DNA from: Pseudomonadota bacterium
GTDB lineage: Bacteria > Pseudomonadota > Alphaproteobacteria > Rs-D84
NCBI GenBank assembly: GCA_023402015.1
Contig: JAEXCU010000018.1
Span: 1-64,000 of the forward strand
DNA: 64,000 nucleotides
Direction of reading: 5' to 3'
The position numbers and the translations under genes were made by a program. Of the stretch, positions 49,953 to 59,830 are shown piece by piece (position 1 is the stretch's first letter; every line of letters begins with the position of its first letter). The notes below the pieces were generated by a model that was not told where the DNA came from, ran no database searches, and saw nothing but the letters and a program-made list of their open reading frames with translations.

Positions 49953-52900
49953 ATGTCTAGATTTCTGCGTTTTGGCGCATTTTTATGCGTATTGTTTTTC
50001 AGTGTTAATGCATTTGCGGCCGGATATTCATGCCCGACGTACAAGAAATATACCAGTTGTTCGTCTGGGTATTATATGACGCAAACGTCATCGTCCACCG
50101 CATGCTATAACACGGCGGTTGCAGGAAATGCATGCCGTCCGTGTTCAACGTTTGGTTCAAATTATACCTGCGCGGGTGGAACCGCATGCCCCAAGGCATC
50201 CAATATAACTGTTTCTTGTTCTGCGGGAAAATACATTGCCAAGGGTGCGACGACGTGCGCTGCGACATGTCCCGCCAACAGTTGGTGCGCAGGTGGTTCG
50301 TATACAATACCGGCAAGCGGTGCAACTGCAAATACCGGTATCAGCGGAACCTGCTCCGGCACATATCCGTATTCAGACGCGGGCAGTTCATCACAAAACA
50401 ATTGCTATAAAAATGATTCCAAAAGTGGTTCGCAGAATGCACCTGCATTACCAACAGGATGCGCGGTCCAGACCACAAATGCATGTACGCCCGGTACATG
50501 TACGTACAGAACGTATTACAACGGCACAACAACCAGTTGTACCCCAACAAATTGTACCCAAACACACAAGGCGTGTACATCCGCCAGTGCAAATTATTAC
50601 CTGGCCAGTGGTGTTGCCAAGACATGTTCTTCGTACAGTTCCAGTTATCCTTCATCTGGGGGTGGTAATATAACATCCAGTTCATGTTATGGCACGTTCA
50701 GTAAAAGTGGTTCCCAGTTGGATCCAACAATGCAGACAGGATGCGCGGCCAGAACATTGTCCGCATGTACGCCTGGATCGTGCAACTATACAAAATATGC
50801 CAGTGGCACGATTAAAACCGACTGTACGCCGACAAATTGCACCAAGGGTCAAACCTGTACGTCGGCCAGTGCGAATTACTATCTGGACAGTGGCACTGCC
50901 AAGGCGTGCAGCAGTTATAGCAGCACTTATACCAAATCCGACGGTGGAAATATAACCAGTGGGTATTGTTATATCAGCAGAACCAAGACCGGTTCACAGT
51001 TGGATCCGACAATGCCGACCGGATGCGCGGCACGTAATCTGACGGCGTGTACACCGGGTACATGTACGTACAAAGACTATGCCACGGCCACCGATACAAC
51101 ATGTACACCAACCAATTGTACCAAGGGTCAAACCTGTACGTCGGCCAGTGCGAATTACTATCTGGACAGTGGCACTGCCAAGGCCTGCAGCAGTTTCAGC
51201 AGTACATATACCAAATCTGATGGTGGTAATATCAGCAACGCATATTGTTATATCAGTCGTACCAACACCGGCAGTCAGGTTAACGGTTCTGTTCCGACAA
51301 ACTGCAACAGTGTTGTTGAATGGAATGCATGTACCCCCGGTACATGTACGTACAAAGATTATTACAGTGCAACCGATACGACATGTACACCAACGAATTG
51401 TACGAAAACGGTTAAATCTGTAACCGCCAAAACTGGATACTATGACAATGGTACCACCTGTGCGGCATGCCCCAGTGGATATCCGAATTCCGACAATGGT
51501 AATGACGGTGGTATCACAAAGTGTTATAGTAATTCTAAATCGCGTGCATGGACGGGAACGCAAACGGCGTGTGCCAAGCCCACAAATTGTTATAGTGTGT
51601 CATGCAATACTTGTTCCGGTTCGGCATGTTCATACGTTGCATATTCTAACAGTGCGGGTAATGGGGATGGTACAATTAAATCCGGGTGCAGCACCAATAA
51701 TGCCGCCTGTCAACAAACGGTAGGGTCCGTTACTGCAAATGCAAATTACTACGTCAGTGGTAAGACCTGTGCGGCGTGCAATGGCCTGGCCAGTGGTTTT
51801 TATCCAAATTCCGCGGCCGGCAACAGTGGTGGCGCATCTGCATGCAAGACAAACAATATTTCCGGTCAATATGTTGCATCTGCCAATGCGACCAGTGCAA
51901 CAAATTGTGGCGCGGGTAAGTATAAAGCGGCACACCAGGTTGCATATGGTTCAACATCCAGTTGCAGCACCGCCAGTGCGGGTTATTATGCCCCTGGCCC
52001 AACCAGTGCGTCCCAAACACAATGCGTCGCCGGTTCATACAGTGCGGCCGGTGCATCTGGGTGCACGGCGTGCGGCGCGGGCAAGACCAGTTCTGCGGGC
52101 GCAACGTCTGCATCGTCCTGTACATCATGTACGGCAATTACGAACCTGAATACATGGGCATCATCGTCGTGGAATACGAATAATACAATGTCTAACCTGT
52201 GTACGGTGGCGACGTGTAATGGTTCGTCGTATAAATCTGGAAATACATGTCCGACATGTCCGTCCGGATACAGCGCAAATACGTCAACCGGTAAAACAGC
52301 GGCATCGCAATGCCAGATAAAGGTCGCAGGTGGTAAGTATATTGCCAAGGCAAACGAAAGCGCCCCCAGTGGCACCTGCGCGGCGGGTACCGCCAAGGCA
52401 GAACATTTGGTGAATTACGGTTCCACGTCATCATGTGATGCATGTACCACACGCACCAAGTACAGTGCGGCGGGTGCGGCGGCCTGCTCTACGGTCAGTG
52501 GTGGTTATTTCACAACCGGTTGCAACAGCAGTAATAACAACTGCACCGGACAAACACAGTGCAGTGGTGCAACATGGTGCAGTGGCGGTGTTCAAAACAA
52601 TTGCCCGACACAAACGTCTGGGTGGACACGTAATGGTGGTACCGGTTGGACCGCCGTAACGCAGTGCAACCAAACCAAAACAGGTACCGCAATTAATGCA
52701 AATTGCAGTGCGGGTGTATTGAAACAAAATGCGACCAGTACGACTGCATGGGGCGCAACAACGATTGCAACCGCATTGTCGGCCAAGGCCGGGGCATATG
52801 TAGATGGCCAAACATGTACGCAGTGTACGGGTGCAACATACAGCGCCGGTGGAACCGCGACCGGTTGTTCAACCTGCCCCAGCATATATACATCAAATAC

Positions 52901-55715
52901 GACCGCGGGTAAATCATTGGCAACACAATGTCAAATAACAACCACGGCTGGTAAGTATATAAAAACGGCGAACGACAGCGCGCAAACCACATGCGAAGCC
53001 AAATATTACTGTCCCAGCGCGACCGTGAATTATGGTTCAACCAATACACCGACCGCATGCCCAGCGGCCGATGCGAACACGGCGATGACATCGTATCCGG
53101 ACAATTATTACAATCCGACACGTACCAACATTGCAATTCAAGGTTGGTCAACGGGACTGGGGGCAATAACATCTTGTTCTGCAAATTATAGTTTCACCAG
53201 TTCCCGTGGTTCATTTACGGTTGAATCTGTGTACTATAACAGTACAACTAAGAAATACGATACAGGTGGCAGCAAGTATCACACATCCATTGCGGCAGGA
53301 TATTATGCTGATACCCAACTAAGCAGCACGTATTGCAACACAACAACCAACAGAATGTTGTATCAGAATTCATTGCCTTGTCCGGCTGGCTCTTATTGCC
53401 CGGGATACACATCCATGCCTGTGTGTTCCAGCGGTACTTATGAAACCGCGATTGGGAAAAATGCATGCCCGACAAACTATGGTAATTCACCGGAAATTTC
53501 ATCCGCGGCAACACAGTGCTATCTGAATACAACGGCCGGTAAATTTGTTAAAACCGCCAATGCCGCCCAGGAAACATGTACGGCCGGTGGATACTGCCCA
53601 GGCAGTGTCAAGGTTAATTATGGTTCAACCGGCGGTCGCACGGCCTGCGCGGCGGGTACCGCAAATGCCACCACCGGGTCCAGCGCGGCATCAGCGTGCA
53701 CAACATGTGCAAACTGGACATATTCTGCGGCGGGCGCGGCATCATGTACGAATTGCGCGGCGGTTGGTGATGGATGGACCAAGGTGTCTGGTACCGGATG
53801 GACATCATACGCAAATTGCAAGGGAACAAAAACAGGAACTGCAATTAACACAAATTGCAGTGCGGGTGTTTTGACCCGCACACAGACCAGTGCATCTGCA
53901 TGGGGCAATCCGACAATTACGACTGCATTGCAGGCCAAGGGCGGTTCAATCGTCAGTGGTCAGACCTGCGCGGTTTGCGCGGCCGGTAAATGGAGTGCCG
54001 GTGGCACGGCAACATCGTGCAGCAGTTGTCCGGCGGCTGAAACAGGCTGGACAATGAGCACGGCCACAGGTCTATCCGCAATAACGCAATGCACAGAAAC
54101 AACCACGCCGTCCACCACCAGCAGTCCGATTGCATCAATCTGCACTGCGGGAACCTTGACCAAAAAGGCGACCAGCGCAACCGCATGGGGCGCGGCCACG
54201 GCCAGTGGTCTGACCGCCAAAGCCGGACGCTATGTCAATGGCATAACATGCAGTGCATGCGGCGCGGGAACATATACATCTGCGGCCACAACGGCGACAT
54301 CATGTACCGCCGCGTCCAAGGGATATTATGTCAGTGGTACAGAACAAACATCCCAAACGGCATGTGCGGCGGGAACGTACACATCTGCAACGGGACAATC
54401 TTCGTGTGCAAACGCCGCCGCCGGTACATACACCACGGGCTGCAACAGCAGCGCAACCGCATGCACCGGAACATCTGTCTGCGCAGACAATAAATATTCT
54501 GATGCCAAGGCCAGTGCATGTTCTGACTGTGCCACGGCCAAGGGTTATACCAACAGTGGTACAACCGCGGCATCCCATGCCGGTTTGGCATCGTGCCGGG
54601 CAACATGTGGCGGTGCACAGTATGTTGCCACCGCCGGCGCAGGATGCGTCAGTGTGGGTGATGGTTATTGGGGTGCCGGCGGTACAGTCGCCCAGAATGC
54701 AACCCTGGGCCGTACACAGTGCCCGGCCAATTACCGCAATGGTACGGCCGCCAGTGCAGAATCAGGATGCAAAACCAGTTGTGCGGCCGGAACGCGCGTT
54801 GCAACGGCAAATGCGGCATGTGCGGCAATTACATCTGGGAATGTTTATATGCTGGCCCACAGTGTAAATTATGGTTCAACATCTGCGGCGGCGACCGCCT
54901 GCCCGGCCAGTTATACGATAACCGGCACGACCCAGGCCGACCATGATGCCAAAAGCGATTGTAAAATAACATGTTCCGGTGGAACCCAGGTTGCCACGGC
55001 CGACGCGGCCTGCACAACCCCCTCGGGCAGTTGGTATGCCGCATCGCACACTGTTTCGGCGGGTTCAACATCCGGCAGTAATGTCAAGGCGTGTCTGACG
55101 AACTATGCGACGCCAAACACCACAACCGCAACCGACCATGACGCAGCGGCAGATTGCAAAATCAGTTGCGGCGCAGGCACCCGGATTGCATCGGCAAATG
55201 CAACGTCTTGCACAACACCGTCGGGTAATTGGTATGTCGGCGCACACACTGTATCCCAGGGCAGCGCCAGCAGTGTGAACAATTGTCTGGCAAATTATGT
55301 AATCAGTGGTACGGCCGCAACAGACCATGATGCAGAAAATGATTGCAAGATAACATGTGGTGGCGGTTCATATATCGCCGCGGCCCGCAACACCAGTTGC
55401 AGTAATGTTGGCGCCGGATATTGGGCGGCTGCATCAACCGTATCCCAGGGCAGTGTTGGCGCCCGAAACGCATGCGCCACCGGTCTGACCACAATTGGAT
55501 TTGGTGCCGGTGCGGACGAAGCAGATGATTGTGGCCGCATTCTGAATGTTGGCGATGACAAGATTTATCTGCGCAGCGCCAAAAAGACAACGCCGTCATT
55601 GAATGTCGGAATTAACGGCACCACATATTATGGCAATATGGGAACCGCCGCCAAGGGATCTTTGCGAATCCAATCTGGTGGTAATACATATTCCGTTTAT
55701 GATGACAGTAAATAA
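49953..55715 (+). CDS. giant secreted cysteine-rich repeat protein
   Basis: The 1,920-residue product has a signal peptide (MSRFLRFGAFLCVLFFSVNAFA) and well over 150 cysteines. Residues about 170-540 hold four repeats of about 93 residues (CTPGTCTYKDY...TCTPTNCTK...CTSASANYYL.SG.AK.CSS). The middle has GCC2/GCC3-like CxxGxY...G...C..C units (CAAGTYTSATGQSSC). Near the C-terminus are about five 58-residue repeats (CKITC.GGT..A...A.C...G.WY...H.V..GS), then a 60-residue cysteine-free tail (DKIYLRSAKKTTPSLNVG). It is likely a surface or secreted disulfide-rich fibre. The ATG at 49953 is preferred over GTG 49944. Shares style, not leader RNA, with proteins A-D. Confidence 0.85.
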   Translation: MSRFLRFGAFLCVLFFSVNAFAAGYSCPTYKKYTSCSSGYYMTQTSSSTACYNTAVAGNACRPCSTFGSNYTCAGGTACPKASNITVSCSAGKYIAKGATTCAATCPANSWCAGGSYTIPASGATANTGISGTCSGTYPYSDAGSSSQNNCYKNDSKSGSQNAPALPTGCAVQTTNACTPGTCTYRTYYNGTTTSCTPTNCTQTHKACTSASANYYLASGVAKTCSSYSSSYPSSGGGNITSSSCYGTFSKSGSQLDPTMQTGCAARTLSACTPGSCNYTKYASGTIKTDCTPTNCTKGQTCTSASANYYLDSGTAKACSSYSSTYTKSDGGNITSGYCYISRTKTGSQLDPTMPTGCAARNLTACTPGTCTYKDYATATDTTCTPTNCTKGQTCTSASANYYLDSGTAKACSSFSSTYTKSDGGNISNAYCYISRTNTGSQVNGSVPTNCNSVVEWNACTPGTCTYKDYYSATDTTCTPTNCTKTVKSVTAKTGYYDNGTTCAACPSGYPNSDNGNDGGITKCYSNSKSRAWTGTQTACAKPTNCYSVSCNTCSGSACSYVAYSNSAGNGDGTIKSGCSTNNAACQQTVGSVTANANYYVSGKTCAACNGLASGFYPNSAAGNSGGASACKTNNISGQYVASANATSATNCGAGKYKAAHQVAYGSTSSCSTASAGYYAPGPTSASQTQCVAGSYSAAGASGCTACGAGKTSSAGATSASSCTSCTAITNLNTWASSSWNTNNTMSNLCTVATCNGSSYKSGNTCPTCPSGYSANTSTGKTAASQCQIKVAGGKYIAKANESAPSGTCAAGTAKAEHLVNYGSTSSCDACTTRTKYSAAGAAACSTVSGGYFTTGCNSSNNNCTGQTQCSGATWCSGGVQNNCPTQTSGWTRNGGTGWTAVTQCNQTKTGTAINANCSAGVLKQNATSTTAWGATTIATALSAKAGAYVDGQTCTQCTGATYSAGGTATGCSTCPSIYTSNTTAGKSLATQCQITTTAGKYIKTANDSAQTTCEAKYYCPSATVNYGSTNTPTACPAADANTAMTSYPDNYYNPTRTNIAIQGWSTGLGAITSCSANYSFTSSRGSFTVESVYYNSTTKKYDTGGSKYHTSIAAGYYADTQLSSTYCNTTTNRMLYQNSLPCPAGSYCPGYTSMPVCSSGTYETAIGKNACPTNYGNSPEISSAATQCYLNTTAGKFVKTANAAQETCTAGGYCPGSVKVNYGSTGGRTACAAGTANATTGSSAASACTTCANWTYSAAGAASCTNCAAVGDGWTKVSGTGWTSYANCKGTKTGTAINTNCSAGVLTRTQTSASAWGNPTITTALQAKGGSIVSGQTCAVCAAGKWSAGGTATSCSSCPAAETGWTMSTATGLSAITQCTETTTPSTTSSPIASICTAGTLTKKATSATAWGAATASGLTAKAGRYVNGITCSACGAGTYTSAATTATSCTAASKGYYVSGTEQTSQTACAAGTYTSATGQSSCANAAAGTYTTGCNSSATACTGTSVCADNKYSDAKASACSDCATAKGYTNSGTTAASHAGLASCRATCGGAQYVATAGAGCVSVGDGYWGAGGTVAQNATLGRTQCPANYRNGTAASAESGCKTSCAAGTRVATANAACAAITSGNVYMLAHSVNYGSTSAAATACPASYTITGTTQADHDAKSDCKITCSGGTQVATADAACTTPSGSWYAASHTVSAGSTSGSNVKACLTNYATPNTTTATDHDAAADCKISCGAGTRIASANATSCTTPSGNWYVGAHTVSQGSASSVNNCLANYVISGTAATDHDAENDCKITCGGGSYIAAARNTSCSNVGAGYWAAASTVSQGSVGARNACATGLTTIGFGAGADEADDCGRILNVGDDKIYLRSAKKTTPSLNVGINGTTYYGNMGTAAKGSLRIQSGGNTYSVYDDSK
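50839..51220 (+). repeat. 279-bp-spaced direct repeats within the giant gene
   Basis: The segment around 50851-50930 recurs almost base for base at 51120-51199 (shared ACCAAGGGTCAAACCTGTAC, then a long identical run). The spacing equals one 93-codon protein repeat, so repeat number could change by recombination. Confidence 0.85.
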
Positions 55716-55742
55716 AAGTCCCGCCAAATGGCGGGTTTTTGT
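55716..55742 (+). terminator. terminator of the giant gene
   Basis: Stem CCCGCC/GGCGGG with loop AAAT then TTTTTG. Confidence 0.8.
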
Positions 55743-55855
55743 TTGCGTAAATTTGATTTTTGTCCGGCCTGAAATTGTGTGTGGGCGACGATTGCCCCGG
55801 CACGTAATGAAAAATTGCTTGATTTATGATGCCTGAAAATACCGATAAATGTTAA

Positions 55856-56071
55856 CTATCTTTTTTCACCCTGGTGGCGGGCGGCGGCCAATGCAGTACG
55901 CAAAGATTGTTCTGCGATTTGACGGATTTTTTGGGCAAATGTGCGCATGTTCATGGCGTCGGCAACGCTGTCGCCAAATATTTGGGCGATATATTCAATC
56001 TGGGTTGGTGCAATTACGAAAACTTCGCTGGTAATATTTGCTGGATTCAGATGATGAACAGGTTCTCTCAT
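55856..56071 (-). CDS. small hypothetical protein, 71 residues
   Basis: The product MREPVHHLNPANITSEVFVI... is helical and soluble, with a basic end (ALAAARHQGEKR). A strong ribosome binding site GGGGGAAAA precedes the ATG, which supports it over the overlapping plus-strand frames. No family recognised. It lies between the giant gene and secA, on the opposite strand. Confidence 0.6.
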   Translation of the reverse strand: MREPVHHLNPANITSEVFVIAPTQIEYIAQIFGDSVADAMNMRTFAQKIRQIAEQSLRTALAAARHQGEKR

Positions 56072-56259
56072 GTTTTATTTTCCCCCAATATATAAATTAT
56101 TAATCAATAAACGCGCCAATTTTCGCAATAAATTGAATATTTTGCAATTTTATCGGTCGCGGGTACTTGTTTGTTTTCAACTATCGCATTATATCATAAA
56201 GTATCTTGACCGCAAGATGCAAAATTGCTATACCTTTTGAGATAAGATAAGGAAAAATT

Positions 56260-58872
56260 ATGTTAAAAAATGTATTGGGAAAAATTCTGGGTTCCGCTAA
56301 TGACAGAATTGTTAAATCTTATGACAAAACTGTGTCTTTGATAAATGATTTGGAACCGAAATACCATGCCATGTCGGATGATGAATTGCGCGCACAAACA
56401 GATGTTTTGCGCACGCGTTTAAAAGACGGCGAAAAAGAAAAAAATATTTTGCCAGATGCATTTGCCCTGGTACGCGAGGCATCAATTCGTGCAATCGGTC
56501 TGCGTCATTTTAATGTTCAGATGATTGGTGGTATGGTTTTGACCAACGGCCAAATTGCAGAAATGAAAACCGGCGAAGGAAAAACACTGGTTGCGACATT
56601 GGCTTTGTTTTTAAAGGCATTACACGGACGCGGTGCGCACCTGATTACGGTCAATGATTACCTGGCATCGCGCGACGCGGAATGGATGGGCCAGGTTTAT
56701 CGTTTCCTGGGGATGACAATCGGCATTATTCAGCATGATATGACCGACGATGAGCGTCGTGCGGCATATGCATGCGATATTACGTATGTAACGAATTCAG
56801 AACTGGGTTTTGACTATCTGCGCGATAATATGAAATTTACCAAGGGCCAACAGGTTCTGCGCCCCTTATTCTATGCCATTGTTGACGAAGTGGACAGTAT
56901 CTTAATTGACGAAGCGCGCACCCCGCTGATTATTTCCGGGCCGGCCGAAGACACCAGTGAATTGTATGCCAAGGTTGACGCGGTTGTTGCGCAATTAAAC
57001 CCCGATGATTTCAAAAAAGATGAAAAAGACCGCCATGTTACCCTGACTGAAACCGGGGTTGACACTGCAACGCGTTTGTTAAAAGATGCCGGATTGTTGG
57101 TGGGTGATAATTTATATGCGTCTGAAAATGCGGCGTTGGTTATGCATATCCAGCAATCGTTGTTGGCGCATCATTTGTATCAAAAGAATGTAAATTACGT
57201 TGTTCGCAATGGTGAAATCTTAATCGTAGATGAATTCACCGGCCGTGTTATGACCGGTCGCCGTTTTGGCAAAGGCCTGCACCAGGCGATTGAGGCCAAA
57301 GAACATGTCCAGGTTCAACCGGAAAATCAAACGGTGTCCAGTATTTCTTATCAGAATCTGTTCCGTTTGTACCCGACCCTGTCTGGTATGACCGGTACAG
57401 CAATGACCGAAGCGGCCGAATTTGAAGAAATTTATAAATTGCGTGTTGTGTCAATTCCGACAAATCGCCCGGTCGCGCGTGTTGATCATCATGATGAAAT
57501 TTACCGCAACAAAGATGAAAAATACGATGCGATTGCCAATCAAATTCGTGATTGCATGGAACGTGGCCAGCCGGTTTTGGTCGGTACGGTTTCCATTGAA
57601 AAATCCGAAGAACTGGCCGCGGTTGTGCGTAAAAAGTTAGGTATTGAACCCGCGGTTTTGAACGCCAAACATCATGAATCTGAGGCAAAAATTGTCGCCC
57701 AGGCCGGCGCCCCAGGCGCGGTTACAATTGCAACCAATATGGCCGGTCGTGGTACAGACATTAAACTGGGTGGTAATGCCGAAGATTTAATTGCCGATTT
57801 GGATGCGACCGCACCTGATTATGAAGACCAGAAAAAGGCGATTTATGAAAAAATAGAAAAGAATAAAAAGCATGTTCTGGATGCGGGCGGTTTGTATGTT
57901 ATCGGAACTGAACGTCATGAATCCCGCCGCATTGACAACCAATTGCGTGGTCGTTCAGGGCGCCAGGGCGATCCCGGTGATTCCAAATTCTTTTTGGCGT
58001 TGGATGACGATTTAATGCGTATATTTGGTGCGGCGCGTTTGAACGGGATGCTGACAACTTTGGGTTTAAAAACCGGCGAAGCCATTACGCATCCATGGAT
58101 TACCAAGGCGTTGGAAAAGGCACAAAAACGTGTAGAGGCCAGATATTTTGAATCGCGTAAAGAATTGTTAAAATACGATGACGTTATGAATGAACAGCGT
58201 GGCGTCGTGTATAAACAGCGTGATGACCTGATGACCAGTGAAGATTTGGCACCATTGGCCCGTGAAATCATTGGCGACGTTGTTGAAATGATTTGTGAAA
58301 ACAATATTCCGGAAAAGTCCCACCCAATGGATTGGAACACAACGGGTATTCACGATGCAATGGTTCGCACGTTTGCATTGGATATCACAGATATTGAAAA
58401 ATGGAAAACAGACGAAGAAATCACTGAACACAAGGCGTTTGAAACCTTGTTGAATTTGGCAATGCGCCGTTATGAACACCAGGCGGAAAAATATGGTCCA
58501 GAATTAATGCAAACGGCATCGCGTCAGATGTTGTTGGGTGCATTGGATTCTGTTTGGAAACGCCACCTGCAACAAATGGATTATTTGCAGACCGCAATTG
58601 GCCTGCGCGGTTATGCCCAGAAAAATCCGTTATATGAATACAAGCGCGAAGCATTGGAATTATTTAAAAACACAATTAATAATTTCAAAATAATGTCAGT
58701 ATCATATATTTGCAGAATGGAATTAACGCGGGAAGACGTTGCCGCGACCGAGGCCCAACGTGCCCAGCATGATGCAGAACTGAATCAGGCCGCAAACGAT
58801 GCGCGACGTAATGCGCCCTGCCCGTGTGGTTCCGGATTAAAGTACAAACATTGTTGTGGTAAACTGCATTAA
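56260..58872 (+). CDS. secA: preprotein translocase ATPase SecA
   Basis: SecA drives secretion through SecYEG. The 870-residue protein has Walker A MKTGEGKTLVATLA (about residue 105), the DEVDSILIDEARTPLI Walker B region, motif TNMAGRGTDIKLGGN, RHESRRIDNQLRGRSGRQGDPG, and a C-terminal zinc motif CPCGSGLKYKHCCGK for SecB or lipid binding. AAGATAAGGAAAAATT precedes the ATG. It exports the many signal-peptide proteins of this window. Confidence 0.97.
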   Translation: MLKNVLGKILGSANDRIVKSYDKTVSLINDLEPKYHAMSDDELRAQTDVLRTRLKDGEKEKNILPDAFALVREASIRAIGLRHFNVQMIGGMVLTNGQIAEMKTGEGKTLVATLALFLKALHGRGAHLITVNDYLASRDAEWMGQVYRFLGMTIGIIQHDMTDDERRAAYACDITYVTNSELGFDYLRDNMKFTKGQQVLRPLFYAIVDEVDSILIDEARTPLIISGPAEDTSELYAKVDAVVAQLNPDDFKKDEKDRHVTLTETGVDTATRLLKDAGLLVGDNLYASENAALVMHIQQSLLAHHLYQKNVNYVVRNGEILIVDEFTGRVMTGRRFGKGLHQAIEAKEHVQVQPENQTVSSISYQNLFRLYPTLSGMTGTAMTEAAEFEEIYKLRVVSIPTNRPVARVDHHDEIYRNKDEKYDAIANQIRDCMERGQPVLVGTVSIEKSEELAAVVRKKLGIEPAVLNAKHHESEAKIVAQAGAPGAVTIATNMAGRGTDIKLGGNAEDLIADLDATAPDYEDQKKAIYEKIEKNKKHVLDAGGLYVIGTERHESRRIDNQLRGRSGRQGDPGDSKFFLALDDDLMRIFGAARLNGMLTTLGLKTGEAITHPWITKALEKAQKRVEARYFESRKELLKYDDVMNEQRGVVYKQRDDLMTSEDLAPLAREIIGDVVEMICENNIPEKSHPMDWNTTGIHDAMVRTFALDITDIEKWKTDEEITEHKAFETLLNLAMRRYEHQAEKYGPELMQTASRQMLLGALDSVWKRHLQQMDYLQTAIGLRGYAQKNPLYEYKREALELFKNTINNFKIMSVSYICRMELTREDVAATEAQRAQHDAELNQAANDARRNAPCPCGSGLKYKHCCGKLH

Positions 58873-58876
58873 AAAG

Positions 58877-58900
58877 TCCCCCAACCGGGGGATTTTTATT
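58877..58900 (+). terminator. secA terminator
   Basis: Stem TCCCCC/GGGGGA with short loop followed by TTTTTATTTT. Confidence 0.8.
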
Positions 58901-58947
58901 TTCAGTAAAAAATACTAGGAAAATATTCTTGATATAATAATTATGAT

Positions 58948-59709
58948 TTGTTAACCTTTGGAATCATTAACGTATTTAATAAAAAGAATGAGAAAAAAGT
59001 GTTAAACAAAATACCATTTTTTATTGGGAATCTGGCGGCGTGTTTAGTTTATGGTACCGAAAACAGACGTCTGGTGCGCGCATATGTAAATCTGTTCTTT
59101 TTCTTTCCGGTAATTTACAGATTTATTCGCTATTCATTTGGTGTGCGTATTCATTCCATTAAATTCATTCGCCAGCGGACACTTGGGCGTGTTGTGTATT
59201 TGGTTAATGACAAATATTATGTAAAAATATTTCGCGATGTTTCCAACCGTCGTTTAAAAGATTTTGCGTTTATATCAAATTATGTCCGGCCGCATATCGG
59301 TGTTGTTGTGCCCCGTGTTGTCGTTGCCCAGCATGCGCCAATGTATGCCTGTGCGCGGGTTCGTGGCCGCCATATCACTACATTTCCGGCCGATAAAATA
59401 TTAAAAAATGAAAAGAAAATAAAAAATCAAGTTTTGCGAATCATTGACCAATTACAATCCATAAATGTAAATGATATTCCGGACCGCGAACGTTTTATGG
59501 ACAGTATGCAAACCCGAACGGTTGAAAAGCCGGGTCGCAAAAAGTATGTTTTGGCACATTTTGATTTAAATGAAACCAACCTGTTATTTGATAAAGATTT
59601 AAATGTTTGTGCGGTTATTGATTGGGACACTTTATCCATTGCGCAAAATCCTGAAACAGACAAAGATATTTTTATGAAATATTGGAATTGGTATATAAAT
59701 TCATTGTAA
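58948..59709 (+). CDS. phosphotransferase (APH-like) kinase family protein
   Basis: The C-terminal half has the kinase core of aminoglycoside/lipopolysaccharide-type phosphotransferases: VLAHFDLNETNLLFDKD, equivalent to the HxDxxxxN catalytic loop, and VIDWDTLSIAQNPETD, the metal-binding IDWE/D motif. The N-terminal part has a glycine-poor nucleotide region (YLVNDKYYVKIFRDV) and a hydrophobic patch (LFFFFPVIYRFI) that may touch the membrane. The start is uncertain: TTG 58948 lies only about 11 nt after a TATAAT box, and GTG 58999 (VLNKIPFFIG) is an alternative. Substrate unknown; a membrane lipid or sugar is possible. Confidence 0.7.
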   Translation: MLTFGIINVFNKKNEKKVLNKIPFFIGNLAACLVYGTENRRLVRAYVNLFFFFPVIYRFIRYSFGVRIHSIKFIRQRTLGRVVYLVNDKYYVKIFRDVSNRRLKDFAFISNYVRPHIGVVVPRVVVAQHAPMYACARVRGRHITTFPADKILKNEKKIKNQVLRIIDQLQSINVNDIPDRERFMDSMQTRTVEKPGRKKYVLAHFDLNETNLLFDKDLNVCAVIDWDTLSIAQNPETDKDIFMKYWNWYINSL

Positions 59710-59712
59710 AAA

Positions 59713-59734
59713 ACGCCCTGTTGGGCGATTTTTT
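59713..59734 (+). terminator. terminator after the kinase-like gene
   Basis: Stem CGCCC/GGGCG with loop TGTT and six Ts. Confidence 0.75.
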
Positions 59735-59830
59735 ATGGACAAATGCGGGGATTGGTGTGTCAATAAAAAAATCGTTTTTTTAGGAAATATATGGTTGCCC
59801 CGCGCGATTGTTTTTTGTTATGGTGTGGGC

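Noticed and set aside
50005..55599. Many antisense and shifted frames within the giant gene
   Set aside because: They are by-products of its repetitive, codon-biased sequence; the plus frame has a signal peptide and a regular cysteine pattern throughout.
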